Below are positions 1-7,246 of a stretch of 22,329 nt of DNA, one piece after another (position 1 is the first letter of the stretch; every line of letters begins with the position of its first letter). The translations under genes and the position numbers were made by a program. The notes below the pieces were generated by a model. The model did not search any database. It was given only the letters and a program-made list of their open reading frames with translations, and was not told where the DNA came from. This stretch comes from a virus. The DNA lies in the IMG/VR virus record IMGVR_UViG_3300028490_000031, positions 1 through 22,329 of that record. One strand, given 5' to 3'.

Positions 1-1834
1 TAGCTTTCATACGTCTAAGTATACCTACCTGTACTTTATCAGAAGTACTAATGGCTCCTCCTCCTACATTAATCTTCTCATTAATAGACTTAACTAATGA
101 CTCCATATCCATTCCACTAAACTCAGTGGGGTCTTCAACTAGGCTGGCGGCTGAATAATCATCTGCAAGTGCTCCACCAGAGTCTGCTTTAAGCTTACGG
201 TAATCAGTAAGAGTCCGACCTAAATCTTTAGTAGCTTCTTCAAGTGTTATTGTAGAAGACTTCATTAAATCTTGTGAGTCTTTAATCAATACTTTTTGTT
301 TATCAATTCTAGACTTTACAAGGTCTAGGTCTTGTTTAAATGAATCGGTTGGCTCTCCACTATCTCTTGCCTCTTTTAGGCTTAGTTCAAGCTCTTTTTT
401 CTTATCAGCTAAAGTTTTAAACTTATTACGTCTTAACCCTAATTCAGCCGTGCTAAGTTTTAATGACCTAGCTGACTCTTGTTTAGTATTCAGCAATTTT
501 GTATGCTTATTAATAATTGTAGATGCTGCTAAAGAGTCGTCTCCCGATAGTTGACCTCTAAACTTAATCTGTCTATTGATGTAATTCTTTACAGTATCAT
601 TATCATTAGCAACTTCTACAAGTTCTCTAAGAAACCCAGTAAGCTCTCCCTCTTCAGTAACATCTCCTAGTTTATATACTCTAGGTTTTCCTGCTTCATC
701 AAAGTCCATATTTTTCATACTATCTCTTATGATATTTACTTTACCTTGTTTACCAATAGACTCACTCTCAGCCATATCTCTAAACTTGCCGCCTATCTCT
801 CTAGCAGAAATCTTACCTGCTTTAAAATCAGCTAACTGTTTAGGTGTAGCACCTACTGAGTTTGATATTCTTTTAATCTCATTTACTACCTTAGCATTAA
901 GATTTTCAACAGCGTCTAATGCTTCTTTACGCTTCCAGGGGTCCTTAATAGCTTTCTCTATAGTCTTTTTCATGAGAGCAGGGTCATTAAGCATATCACT
1001 ACTGATAGGAACATCAAGGTCACCTAGTAGCTTCATACCACCAGCTAATGACTGTAGCTGTTCTTTATTATAACTATTTATAACCTCATTGCCACCTGGA
1101 AATAAAAGACCACCTACTAAAGTAGAAGCTAGGTTTACAGCTAAGTTAACCGGGTATCTACCCCAATCAAATGACTCTTCAGCCGCAGACTCTATAGTTG
1201 TCTCTACACTGGCTAATGTCATATCAGCCGCTAGTGCACCTGCCTTAGTTTTAGCTACGGCTCCTATAGTACCACCAAGTAAGGCTGGTACAGCTGTGTT
1301 ACCTATAAATTCGGCTTGCTGTATGTCTATGTCTCTACTACCATCTTTATTATACTGAGCTGTATAAGCCTGCATATAATCTTTATCGTCTTCCCAACCT
1401 TGTATACGCTCTCTTATTATATCATCACTACTATCTGCTACGCCTGCTATTTTACGCACACCTAGGCCTGTTTTACCTACAAATGAGGCAATACCTGTCT
1501 GTAAATCTTCACCTATAGATGAAGTTACCCTAGCTACACTACTGTAGTTAGCCCCAGCCATTTCAGCTACTTGCGCATCAGTATAGTCGGGGTACATACT
1601 CTTATAGTACCTAGCTACATAGCCCTTAGTCTGAGAAGCGTTATCTGCATCTTTGTAGATTTCTTCCCAAGACATACCTGCTGCTTTTCTGTCTAAGGCT
1701 GTAGAAATCTTAGCCCAATCCGCATCACTGTCTGTAATAGTTGGTGATACAAACTCTTTTACCTTATCTATTCCACTATCCCAAGCACTGGTAGGTGGTG
1801 TACCTCTAGTGCCTTTTATTTGTTCTTGTTCCAT
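1..1834 (-). CDS. Large ejection-type internal virion protein, N-terminal 611 residues (runs off the left edge)
   Basis: The minus-strand frame is open from an ATG at 1834 to the window edge, giving at least 611 codons without a stop, so the C-terminus is missing. The start follows GGAGAATAAG and lies one base after the stop of the upstream gene. The protein is helical and charged. It has Gly/Ala-rich hydrophobic stretches at about residues 175-210 and 228-246, and a long Lys/Glu/Leu-rich probable coiled coil at about 430-530. I see no enzymatic motif in the visible part. Its size, its last place in the structural operon and its position after the portal and another helical internal protein match the large DNA-ejection proteins of podoviruses (the T7 gp16 position). 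That role is inferred from context; no family was recognised by motif. The missing part could carry an enzymatic domain such as a transglycosylase. Confidence 0.7.
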   Translation of the reverse strand, partial: MEQEQIKGTRGTPPTSAWDSGIDKVKEFVSPTITDSDADWAKISTALDRKAAGMSWEEIYKDADNASQTKGYVARYYKSMYPDYTDAQVAEMAGANYSSVARVTSSIGEDLQTGIASFVGKTGLGVRKIAGVADSSDDIIRERIQGWEDDKDYMQAYTAQYNKDGSRDIDIQQAEFIGNTAVPALLGGTIGAVAKTKAGALAADMTLASVETTIESAAEESFDWGRYPVNLAVNLASTLVGGLLFPGGNEVINSYNKEQLQSLAGGMKLLGDLDVPISSDMLNDPALMKKTIEKAIKDPWKRKEALDAVENLNAKVVNEIKRISNSVGATPKQLADFKAGKISAREIGGKFRDMAESESIGKQGKVNIIRDSMKNMDFDEAGKPRVYKLGDVTEEGELTGFLRELVEVANDNDTVKNYINRQIKFRGQLSGDDSLAASTIINKHTKLLNTKQESARSLKLSTAELGLRRNKFKTLADKKKELELSLKEARDSGEPTDSFKQDLDLVKSRIDKQKVLIKDSQDLMKSSTITLEEATKDLGRTLTDYRKLKADSGGALADDYSAASLVEDPTEFSGMDMESLVKSINEKINVGGGAISTSDKVQVGILRRMKA

Positions 1835-1835
1835 C

Positions 1836-3806
1836 TTATTCTCCTTTCAAGTAGGCTGGTTTTTCACGTGCAGGCGCTGAGGTCGTACCTGTCCCTGTAA
1901 CTCCTGAGATGGCATTACCTGTTGTAAAGCCTTCACTTGTTATACGCTCTCTATAGTTAATCTGGCCTTTAGATAGGCGTCTATTCTCATAAGCAGTAGC
2001 AGGTAACTTATATTTAATGTTAGGTTTACTTACATCTCGTTCAATAGTTTTAATGTTACTATCTCTAAATGTTTGCATAGCAGTTGCCATTGCTCGTGGG
2101 TCTCCGCCCTCTACACCTGCAATAATAATTCTTAATCTGTTATACTCATCTTCTGTAACAGAGGCACCTGATGTTTGTTTAACAAAGTCCACAACTAACT
2201 TACCGATTAAAGTGTTGGCTTCAATACTAGCTAATAGTCGGTCTTTATCAATCTTTCCCTTTTTACTAGAACCCTTATTCCATACAGTTTCTATAAAGCC
2301 TAAGTTTCTAGATGCTTCTTCAACTACGATAGGTGCAAATACACCTGATACAATATCATGCTGTAGCTCTTCTAGTCTACCTAAGATATCATTTACACCA
2401 TCAACCATTTCAACCTTATCGTTGATTTCATCACGCTCTTTGCTTAGTGAGGTGCTTGCTTCTGTATTTGTTAACTGCATATTAACTAGCCCTTGCTTAC
2501 TAGAAGCGTCAATAGGCTCTGTGGACTCCCATGCTTGATTAACTGTGGCCATATCAGATGATAACTTTAATGACTTTCTAGCTTGCTTACGCTCCTCAGA
2601 GTCTTTCATTAAGCTTATACCTTCATTAGCTCTAATTTCTAGCATTTCAGCAGTCTCAGGCGTTAGTCCAGGCTGCATAAGTTGGTTAGTTTGGTTCTCC
2701 ACAGATTTAACAACTTCACCAGGGGTAGCCCCTCTGTAATAGCCCCTATCAGTAACCATCTCACTGTTAGCTTTAACCATATCTTTAAGCTCAGTAGGTA
2801 TGTTAAGTTCTGCCATCTCCATCATGGTCATTGCTTCTTGAGGGTCATCACCATTCCATAACTTCTTCTCTAGTGAAGCTTCTTTGTGCCATACAGGCGT
2901 TTCTCTTAAGCCCATTTTATCTTGGTATATCTTTTGGCCTTTCTCCATGGCTTTAGTTGCTTTAGCATCTACACCTTTAACATCAGTAGCAGGTAGACCC
3001 TTAGTTACACCCATAGCTGTAATTGCACCAGTTAAGTCTACCACTTCTCCATTAGCTTGGCTCCAGCCTATCAGACCAATCTTGGTCATTTCTTTAAGCC
3101 CTTCTACAGTCATAGCTAGTTCTTCTTCTTCGTAGCCTTCACCTAAGGTCTTAGCGGCATATGATGTAAGAGAGTTCATTTGCTTTTCATCATTATAGTT
3201 AAACGATGATATAGGACCTTTGATAAGCTGTGACATAACAGGGTCACTACCAATAACTTGATTAAAAGCATCATAAGAGTCGGTAGCGCTTCCTCCATTA
3301 GCTAGGTCTCTATACATATTACCTACAACTTGGCTAGTAGTAGTCTTAGCTTGGAAATCATCTTGGTTCTGCTTTAGTTGTATGTTCTCATTAGCTACCT
3401 TAGTTATCTCGTCTTGCTGATTAGGCACTGTAGCACCTACTTGTGCTCCTACTTGTCTAGTCTGTGCCTTGTATTGATTAGCTCTATTCTTTTTATCAGA
3501 AGGGTTCATATACTTGTTGTATACATCTTGCTTCATTTGAGCCTCACTTTGAGCGACTCCTGCATTAATCCTAGATGTACCAGCGTTCATTCTAGCTGTT
3601 TCTAGTTGAGACATTTTAAGGTCTCTGCCAATTTGCTGGTCTTTAGCGTATGCAGGTGATTGCTTGTATGCAAGGTCTACCTTAGCTCCATCTAGTCTCA
3701 TTTGGTTCAACTCGTTAGTTGTCTCATTATGCTTAGCGGTTGCCTGACTTTCTTTTTCTCGGTTGTAAGCATGTATGCCTGCACCGAATGCTGCTCCTAG
3801 TCCCAT
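1836..3806 (-). CDS. Internal virion (ejection-type) protein, 656 residues
   Basis: This is a predominantly helical protein with a short Gly/Ala-rich N-terminus (MGLGAAFGAGIHAY) followed by Gln/Asn/Lys-rich probable coiled coil over the first 160 residues or so. Near the C-terminus, at about residues 545-595, is a segment around KQTSGASVTEDEYNRL. Segments of this kind are seen in internal or DNA-transfer proteins of short-tailed phages. The end is Gly/Thr/Ser-rich and looks flexible. The start codon overlaps the portal stop by one base (TAATG) and has an AAGGAGG site upstream, so the two are probably translationally coupled. The place between the portal and a still larger internal protein suggests the middle member of an ejection complex (T7 gp15 position). 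A structural role is likely; the exact role is inferred. Confidence 0.68.
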   Translation of the reverse strand: MGLGAAFGAGIHAYNREKESQATAKHNETTNELNQMRLDGAKVDLAYKQSPAYAKDQQIGRDLKMSQLETARMNAGTSRINAGVAQSEAQMKQDVYNKYMNPSDKKNRANQYKAQTRQVGAQVGATVPNQQDEITKVANENIQLKQNQDDFQAKTTTSQVVGNMYRDLANGGSATDSYDAFNQVIGSDPVMSQLIKGPISSFNYNDEKQMNSLTSYAAKTLGEGYEEEELAMTVEGLKEMTKIGLIGWSQANGEVVDLTGAITAMGVTKGLPATDVKGVDAKATKAMEKGQKIYQDKMGLRETPVWHKEASLEKKLWNGDDPQEAMTMMEMAELNIPTELKDMVKANSEMVTDRGYYRGATPGEVVKSVENQTNQLMQPGLTPETAEMLEIRANEGISLMKDSEERKQARKSLKLSSDMATVNQAWESTEPIDASSKQGLVNMQLTNTEASTSLSKERDEINDKVEMVDGVNDILGRLEELQHDIVSGVFAPIVVEEASRNLGFIETVWNKGSSKKGKIDKDRLLASIEANTLIGKLVVDFVKQTSGASVTEDEYNRLRIIIAGVEGGDPRAMATAMQTFRDSNIKTIERDVSKPNIKYKLPATAYENRRLSKGQINYRERITSEGFTTGNAISGVTGTGTTSAPAREKPAYLKGE

Positions 3807-5722
3807 TATTGTGGTCCTCCTTGATTAGTACCTGTTGGTATCTGTAGTTGTTGAGAGCTTGGCCCGTTCTGAGGGTTACCATTTGAACCACCCATTGCTC
3901 CGCCCATAATTGCTTGCATATTACCACCTGCCATTGCTAGTGAGGGGTCTAGTTGACCTTGACTAACCATGAGTGATGTTTGCTTAAATATGTCACTTAA
4001 TACATTTGAATACTTAGCTCCATAGTTTCTAAGACTTAATGATGATGCCATCATAAAACCAGCCGGGTTCATCTGTAGTAACGCTTGACCCATTGGACCA
4101 TTAACTACAGTCTCTAGCATCAGTTGGTCTTTCTCAGCCGTGTTGTCTTGTGCTATACTCTCTACCTTAACATCTACATCTGCATAAGACAGTGTTGATG
4201 AGGGGTCACCTAGTGGCGCAAGTGCAATAGCTCCTGTCTCTTTGTTGATAACGTAGTCACCACTACCTGGGTCTATAACTGGTTCCATTACTGGTTGAGT
4301 TACTAGTTGTCCCATTTCATCTACTTCTGGTTGACCTGTTTGCTGATTAATTACCGGCTCTTGTACAGGCTCATTAATCTTAAAGTATCTATCACCTACA
4401 AAGTGGTCAGTAGTTCTAATAACTTGCTCTGCTGATACATACTGCTTGGCTAGGTGAACTCCTTGTAGACCAATTCTTTTCATCATTATTTCAACTTTAC
4501 CAGTTATGTATGATAGCATACCAGCTGAGTGATTAGCTTGTATCTGAACCTTACGACCTGAGTCTGATGCGAATGCATTACCTAGGAAAGAGTCATTAAC
4601 CCCTAACACTAATTGAATACGTTGTAGAGCTTTATCAATAGCTGTATACTGATTAAGTATATCTCTTGACATATCCTCTAGTTTAATACCTGAAAGGTCC
4701 TCAACTTCTACAACAGCATTTACTCTGTTAAAGGCTTCTTTGAACTTATCTATGCTCTCAACTGCGCCCTCTTCTACAAATGCTTTTGATGTATTAATCA
4801 ATAGTTGTATTTGTATCAAGGCTTGGTTGATAGCTTTCTGACTCTCTACAACCTCTCTAAATGGTCCATAGAACTCATCAATATCTAGCTGGTCATTAAC
4901 CTTAACTGCTATGTAAGGGTTCTTAGCATCTTTAAACGTAATCTCTTTACGAGTTAAGATAATCTCATCATGCCATTGAACTGAGTAGTACTTACCATTT
5001 CTATCTCTAATTATAGAGTGTACTACGAGATACTTCTCATGTGCTTTGTAGATACCACTATAACCAAATGAATTCTCAGTATAGTTCTTATCTGCTTCAA
5101 CTCTATCAGTAAAGTTTCTACCTTCTGTTGCTTTATCAAGTTTAGTCTTACCATACAATTGTATGAAGTTGTCTTGACTAATCCATTTAAATCTATGGAA
5201 AAATCTAGCATCTGAATGGTCGTCTAGTTTAGACATAGGGTCAAGTGCACACTGATAAGATGGAGCATAGTTTATTTTAATATCATGTATATCTCTACCA
5301 TAATCATCTTGTGCACCTGTCTTAATTACATCCATGTAGGCTATCATCAAACCTGACGTTAGCCCATCAAGTATAAACTTACGCTTAACTGACTCAAAAT
5401 CATTGTTATCTAATGTATAACCTACATAGTCATTTAACGCTGTAGCTACATCAATAGCTTCATTGTTTCTAGACTTAATCTCTGGTCTATTCTGAACCTT
5501 GCCAAGGTAGCCCATCAAGGCACGAGTCATCATCAATACGATGTTGAACGTCTCTACAGGTTGCCCTCTACTGTTCAGAACAGCTATCTGCTCGTGAGTG
5601 TAGTGACGGTTGGTTAACATGTCCCTACATTCTTGAGCTTCCTTTTGGGAGTTCTCAAAAGTATCCATTGAATACTTAAGAGTCTCTTGAAGGTATCTAG
5701 GGTCGTTACTATATGCTTTCAT
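3806..5722 (-). CDS. Portal protein, P22-like family
   Basis: The portal forms the twelve-subunit ring at one capsid vertex through which the terminase pumps DNA. The 638-residue protein has the N-terminal pattern of P22-type portals: a helical start, then an NIVLMMTRALMGYLGK-like segment before PEIK at about residues 60-85, a helical region containing DVATALNDYVGYTLDNN, and an acidic LDPMSKLDDHSDARF segment near residue 160 corresponding to the family's wing region. An unusual Pro/Glu/Gln-rich insertion lies at about 450-495, and the last 40 residues are Gly/Gln/Asn-rich and probably disordered. The start has AAGGAG seven bases upstream. Unlike many phages, the portal gene is not next to the terminase or capsid genes but between two ejection-type proteins. 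Family assignment is from sequence pattern recalled, without a search. Confidence 0.85.
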   Translation of the reverse strand: MKAYSNDPRYLQETLKYSMDTFENSQKEAQECRDMLTNRHYTHEQIAVLNSRGQPVETFNIVLMMTRALMGYLGKVQNRPEIKSRNNEAIDVATALNDYVGYTLDNNDFESVKRKFILDGLTSGLMIAYMDVIKTGAQDDYGRDIHDIKINYAPSYQCALDPMSKLDDHSDARFFHRFKWISQDNFIQLYGKTKLDKATEGRNFTDRVEADKNYTENSFGYSGIYKAHEKYLVVHSIIRDRNGKYYSVQWHDEIILTRKEITFKDAKNPYIAVKVNDQLDIDEFYGPFREVVESQKAINQALIQIQLLINTSKAFVEEGAVESIDKFKEAFNRVNAVVEVEDLSGIKLEDMSRDILNQYTAIDKALQRIQLVLGVNDSFLGNAFASDSGRKVQIQANHSAGMLSYITGKVEIMMKRIGLQGVHLAKQYVSAEQVIRTTDHFVGDRYFKINEPVQEPVINQQTGQPEVDEMGQLVTQPVMEPVIDPGSGDYVINKETGAIALAPLGDPSSTLSYADVDVKVESIAQDNTAEKDQLMLETVVNGPMGQALLQMNPAGFMMASSLSLRNYGAKYSNVLSDIFKQTSLMVSQGQLDPSLAMAGGNMQAIMGGAMGGSNGNPQNGPSSQQLQIPTGTNQGGPQ

Positions 5723-5731
5723 TAATTCTCC

Positions 5732-6835
5732 TTACCATTTGTCTATGGAGACGCCCGTGCCACCATCGCCACTAAACATATTTGACTTACCAAGCATAGC
5801 TCCTGCAAATGAACCCCAACCTGCTGAGTCTTTACCAGCGGCATTAGCTTGTTGTTGGTAAGCCGCGCCTACTCCGTCATTCTGAGCTTGCCCAGAGTTA
5901 AATGATAACCATGCATTTTGTCTTCTCTGTGATTGACCTGCTGCTAAGTTACCCGTAGCTCCATACATCGCATTGTCTACTTGAGCATTAAACATAGACG
6001 CTTTATTCTCTGCACCTGCATTAGCTAAGCTAACACCAGTTTGTGTTTGAGCATTGAACTGAGACATAGCTGATTGTCTTTGCGCATTGCCTACATTGAC
6101 TCCAGTAGCCATTTGGCTATTAGCTAATTCACCTTGTAACATGCCGCCTGCGAACCCGGCTTGAAGTTGCTCACTTCTACCTCTGATGTTCTCACCGATA
6201 CCATACATACTATTTAATGTATTAGTGCCTTGTGCTTGTAGTTGATTAGCTTGCCCATAGGAGTCTACATCAATCTTACGTGATTGCTTAGCAAAGTCCA
6301 TGCTCATTCTATCAGCCATTTCTACATTGATACCACTTCTATTTATACCAGCTGTAGCAAGTCTTTGGTCCATGTCTTTCATGATGGTATCTCTATCTAA
6401 AGACAGTTGCTCTCTACCACTTGCAGATAATCTAGCTTGAGATACTTGCATAATACCATCAGCTACGTTATCCATGATAGGACCATAGCGTCTAGAGAAA
6501 GTATCCATTGCTTCTGTGTTATTACCAATGGCTTTTTGGAACTTCTCTATGAAAGAGTCCATGTTAGCTAGTACTGCTTTAGCATCTTCTGCTTTACCTT
6601 GGTAGGCAGTAGCATTAGTTACGCCTGCATGAGTATTCATTTTCTTGTACTCGCCTAGGGCCGCGTCGAAGAATCTGTCTGACCATTCAGCTTCCCTCTC
6701 TAAGTTACCTTTTGAGTACTCATACTTTTCTTTTTCAAAAGCTAAGTTTTTTGCATTTGCTTTTGCTTGTTTATTTGAAGATGATATTGAACCAACTGCT
6801 CCAATAACTGCTCCACCTATTGCGACTATACCCAT
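5732..6835 (-). CDS. Internal virion (ejection-type) protein, 367 residues
   Basis: The protein starts with a Gly/Ala/Ile-rich hydrophobic segment (residues 1-20, MGIVAIGGAVIGAVGSISSS). A charged coiled-coil stretch follows, then a long region rich in Gln, Asn, Ala and Gly (about 180-340) with repeated short NAQ/NAG-type motifs. A hydrophobic N-terminal helix followed by Gln/Ala-rich helices is typical of the first DNA-ejection protein of podoviruses (T7 gp14 or P22 gp7 type), which enters the host envelope. The ATG directly follows the stop of the preceding gene with no gap and has AAGGAGG upstream. It lies immediately before the portal gene. The role is inferred from composition and neighbours; a scaffold-like or tail-lumen role is the main alternative. 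Confidence 0.68.
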   Translation of the reverse strand: MGIVAIGGAVIGAVGSISSSNKQAKANAKNLAFEKEKYEYSKGNLEREAEWSDRFFDAALGEYKKMNTHAGVTNATAYQGKAEDAKAVLANMDSFIEKFQKAIGNNTEAMDTFSRRYGPIMDNVADGIMQVSQARLSASGREQLSLDRDTIMKDMDQRLATAGINRSGINVEMADRMSMDFAKQSRKIDVDSYGQANQLQAQGTNTLNSMYGIGENIRGRSEQLQAGFAGGMLQGELANSQMATGVNVGNAQRQSAMSQFNAQTQTGVSLANAGAENKASMFNAQVDNAMYGATGNLAAGQSQRRQNAWLSFNSGQAQNDGVGAAYQQQANAAGKDSAGWGSFAGAMLGKSNMFSGDGGTGVSIDKW

Positions 6836-7246
6836 TTAATCCTCCTTATCTATTTGTGCCATTCTTTGCAAACATTCTTCTTCAGTTTCCAAAGTTAGCG
6901 TCTTTATTATATTCATAAAAGTACAATCTGTTACACACATACCAAACTTCTGAGAGCCTGGTCCAGTTTCAAACACCATAGGTGCATGTATTAATGCATA
7001 CTCACCAGCTGGGTTATCTGTAACTAGCATTGACCCACTAGCTAACACATTAACATTCCACTCTTTATGTACTTCTCCTACAATCACTTGACCAGCTTGA
7101 ACTTGGATAGTTCTAGCCATCATGCCGCTGTTAGGAAGCATAGTATTAATTGTAGGTAAATCATCTTTACCAAATGTGTTAAGCTCTTTTTTCATAAACT
7201 CTATCATCTGGTCCATTGGCTTTAAGCCTATTAAGCCTTTCATCAT
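6836..7246 (-). CDS. Small cupin-like protein
   Basis: This is a 136-residue protein. Residues 45-115 alternate beta-strand-like segments with glycines and prolines in a pattern that suggests a single cupin (jelly-roll) domain: a VQAGQVIVGEVH strand pair, WNVNVLASGSMLV, then HAPMVFETGPGSQKFGMCVTDCTFMNI. Only some of the usual metal-binding His/Glu residues seem present, so enzymatic activity is not assured. The start overlaps the stop of the 914-residue tail gene by four bases (ATGA), implying translational coupling; a second ATG follows immediately. The next gene starts without a gap. The strict structural-operon position suggests a virion component or assembly factor. The fold call rests on pattern only. 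Confidence 0.55.
   Translation of the reverse strand: MMKGLIGLKPMDQMIEFMKKELNTFGKDDLPTINTMLPNSGMMARTIQVQAGQVIVGEVHKEWNVNVLASGSMLVTDNPAGEYALIHAPMVFETGPGSQKFGMCVTDCTFMNIIKTLTLETEEECLQRMAQIDKED

Noticed and set aside
729-1358. Plus-strand open frames of 114 and 89 residues near the left edge
   Set aside because: They lie antisense to a long, continuous minus-strand gene with a good ribosome binding site and have Ser/Leu/Ile-rich shadow composition without their own sites.
1-1834. Left-edge gene as an N4-type virion RNA polymerase
   Set aside because: The capsid type invites comparison with N4, but no polymerase motif is visible in the 611 residues seen. The missing part could still change this.
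2017-3605. Several plus-strand frames of 64-173 residues over the 656-residue gene
   Set aside because: They are antisense shadows of a well-supported coding sequence; none has a convincing start region or recognisable motif.
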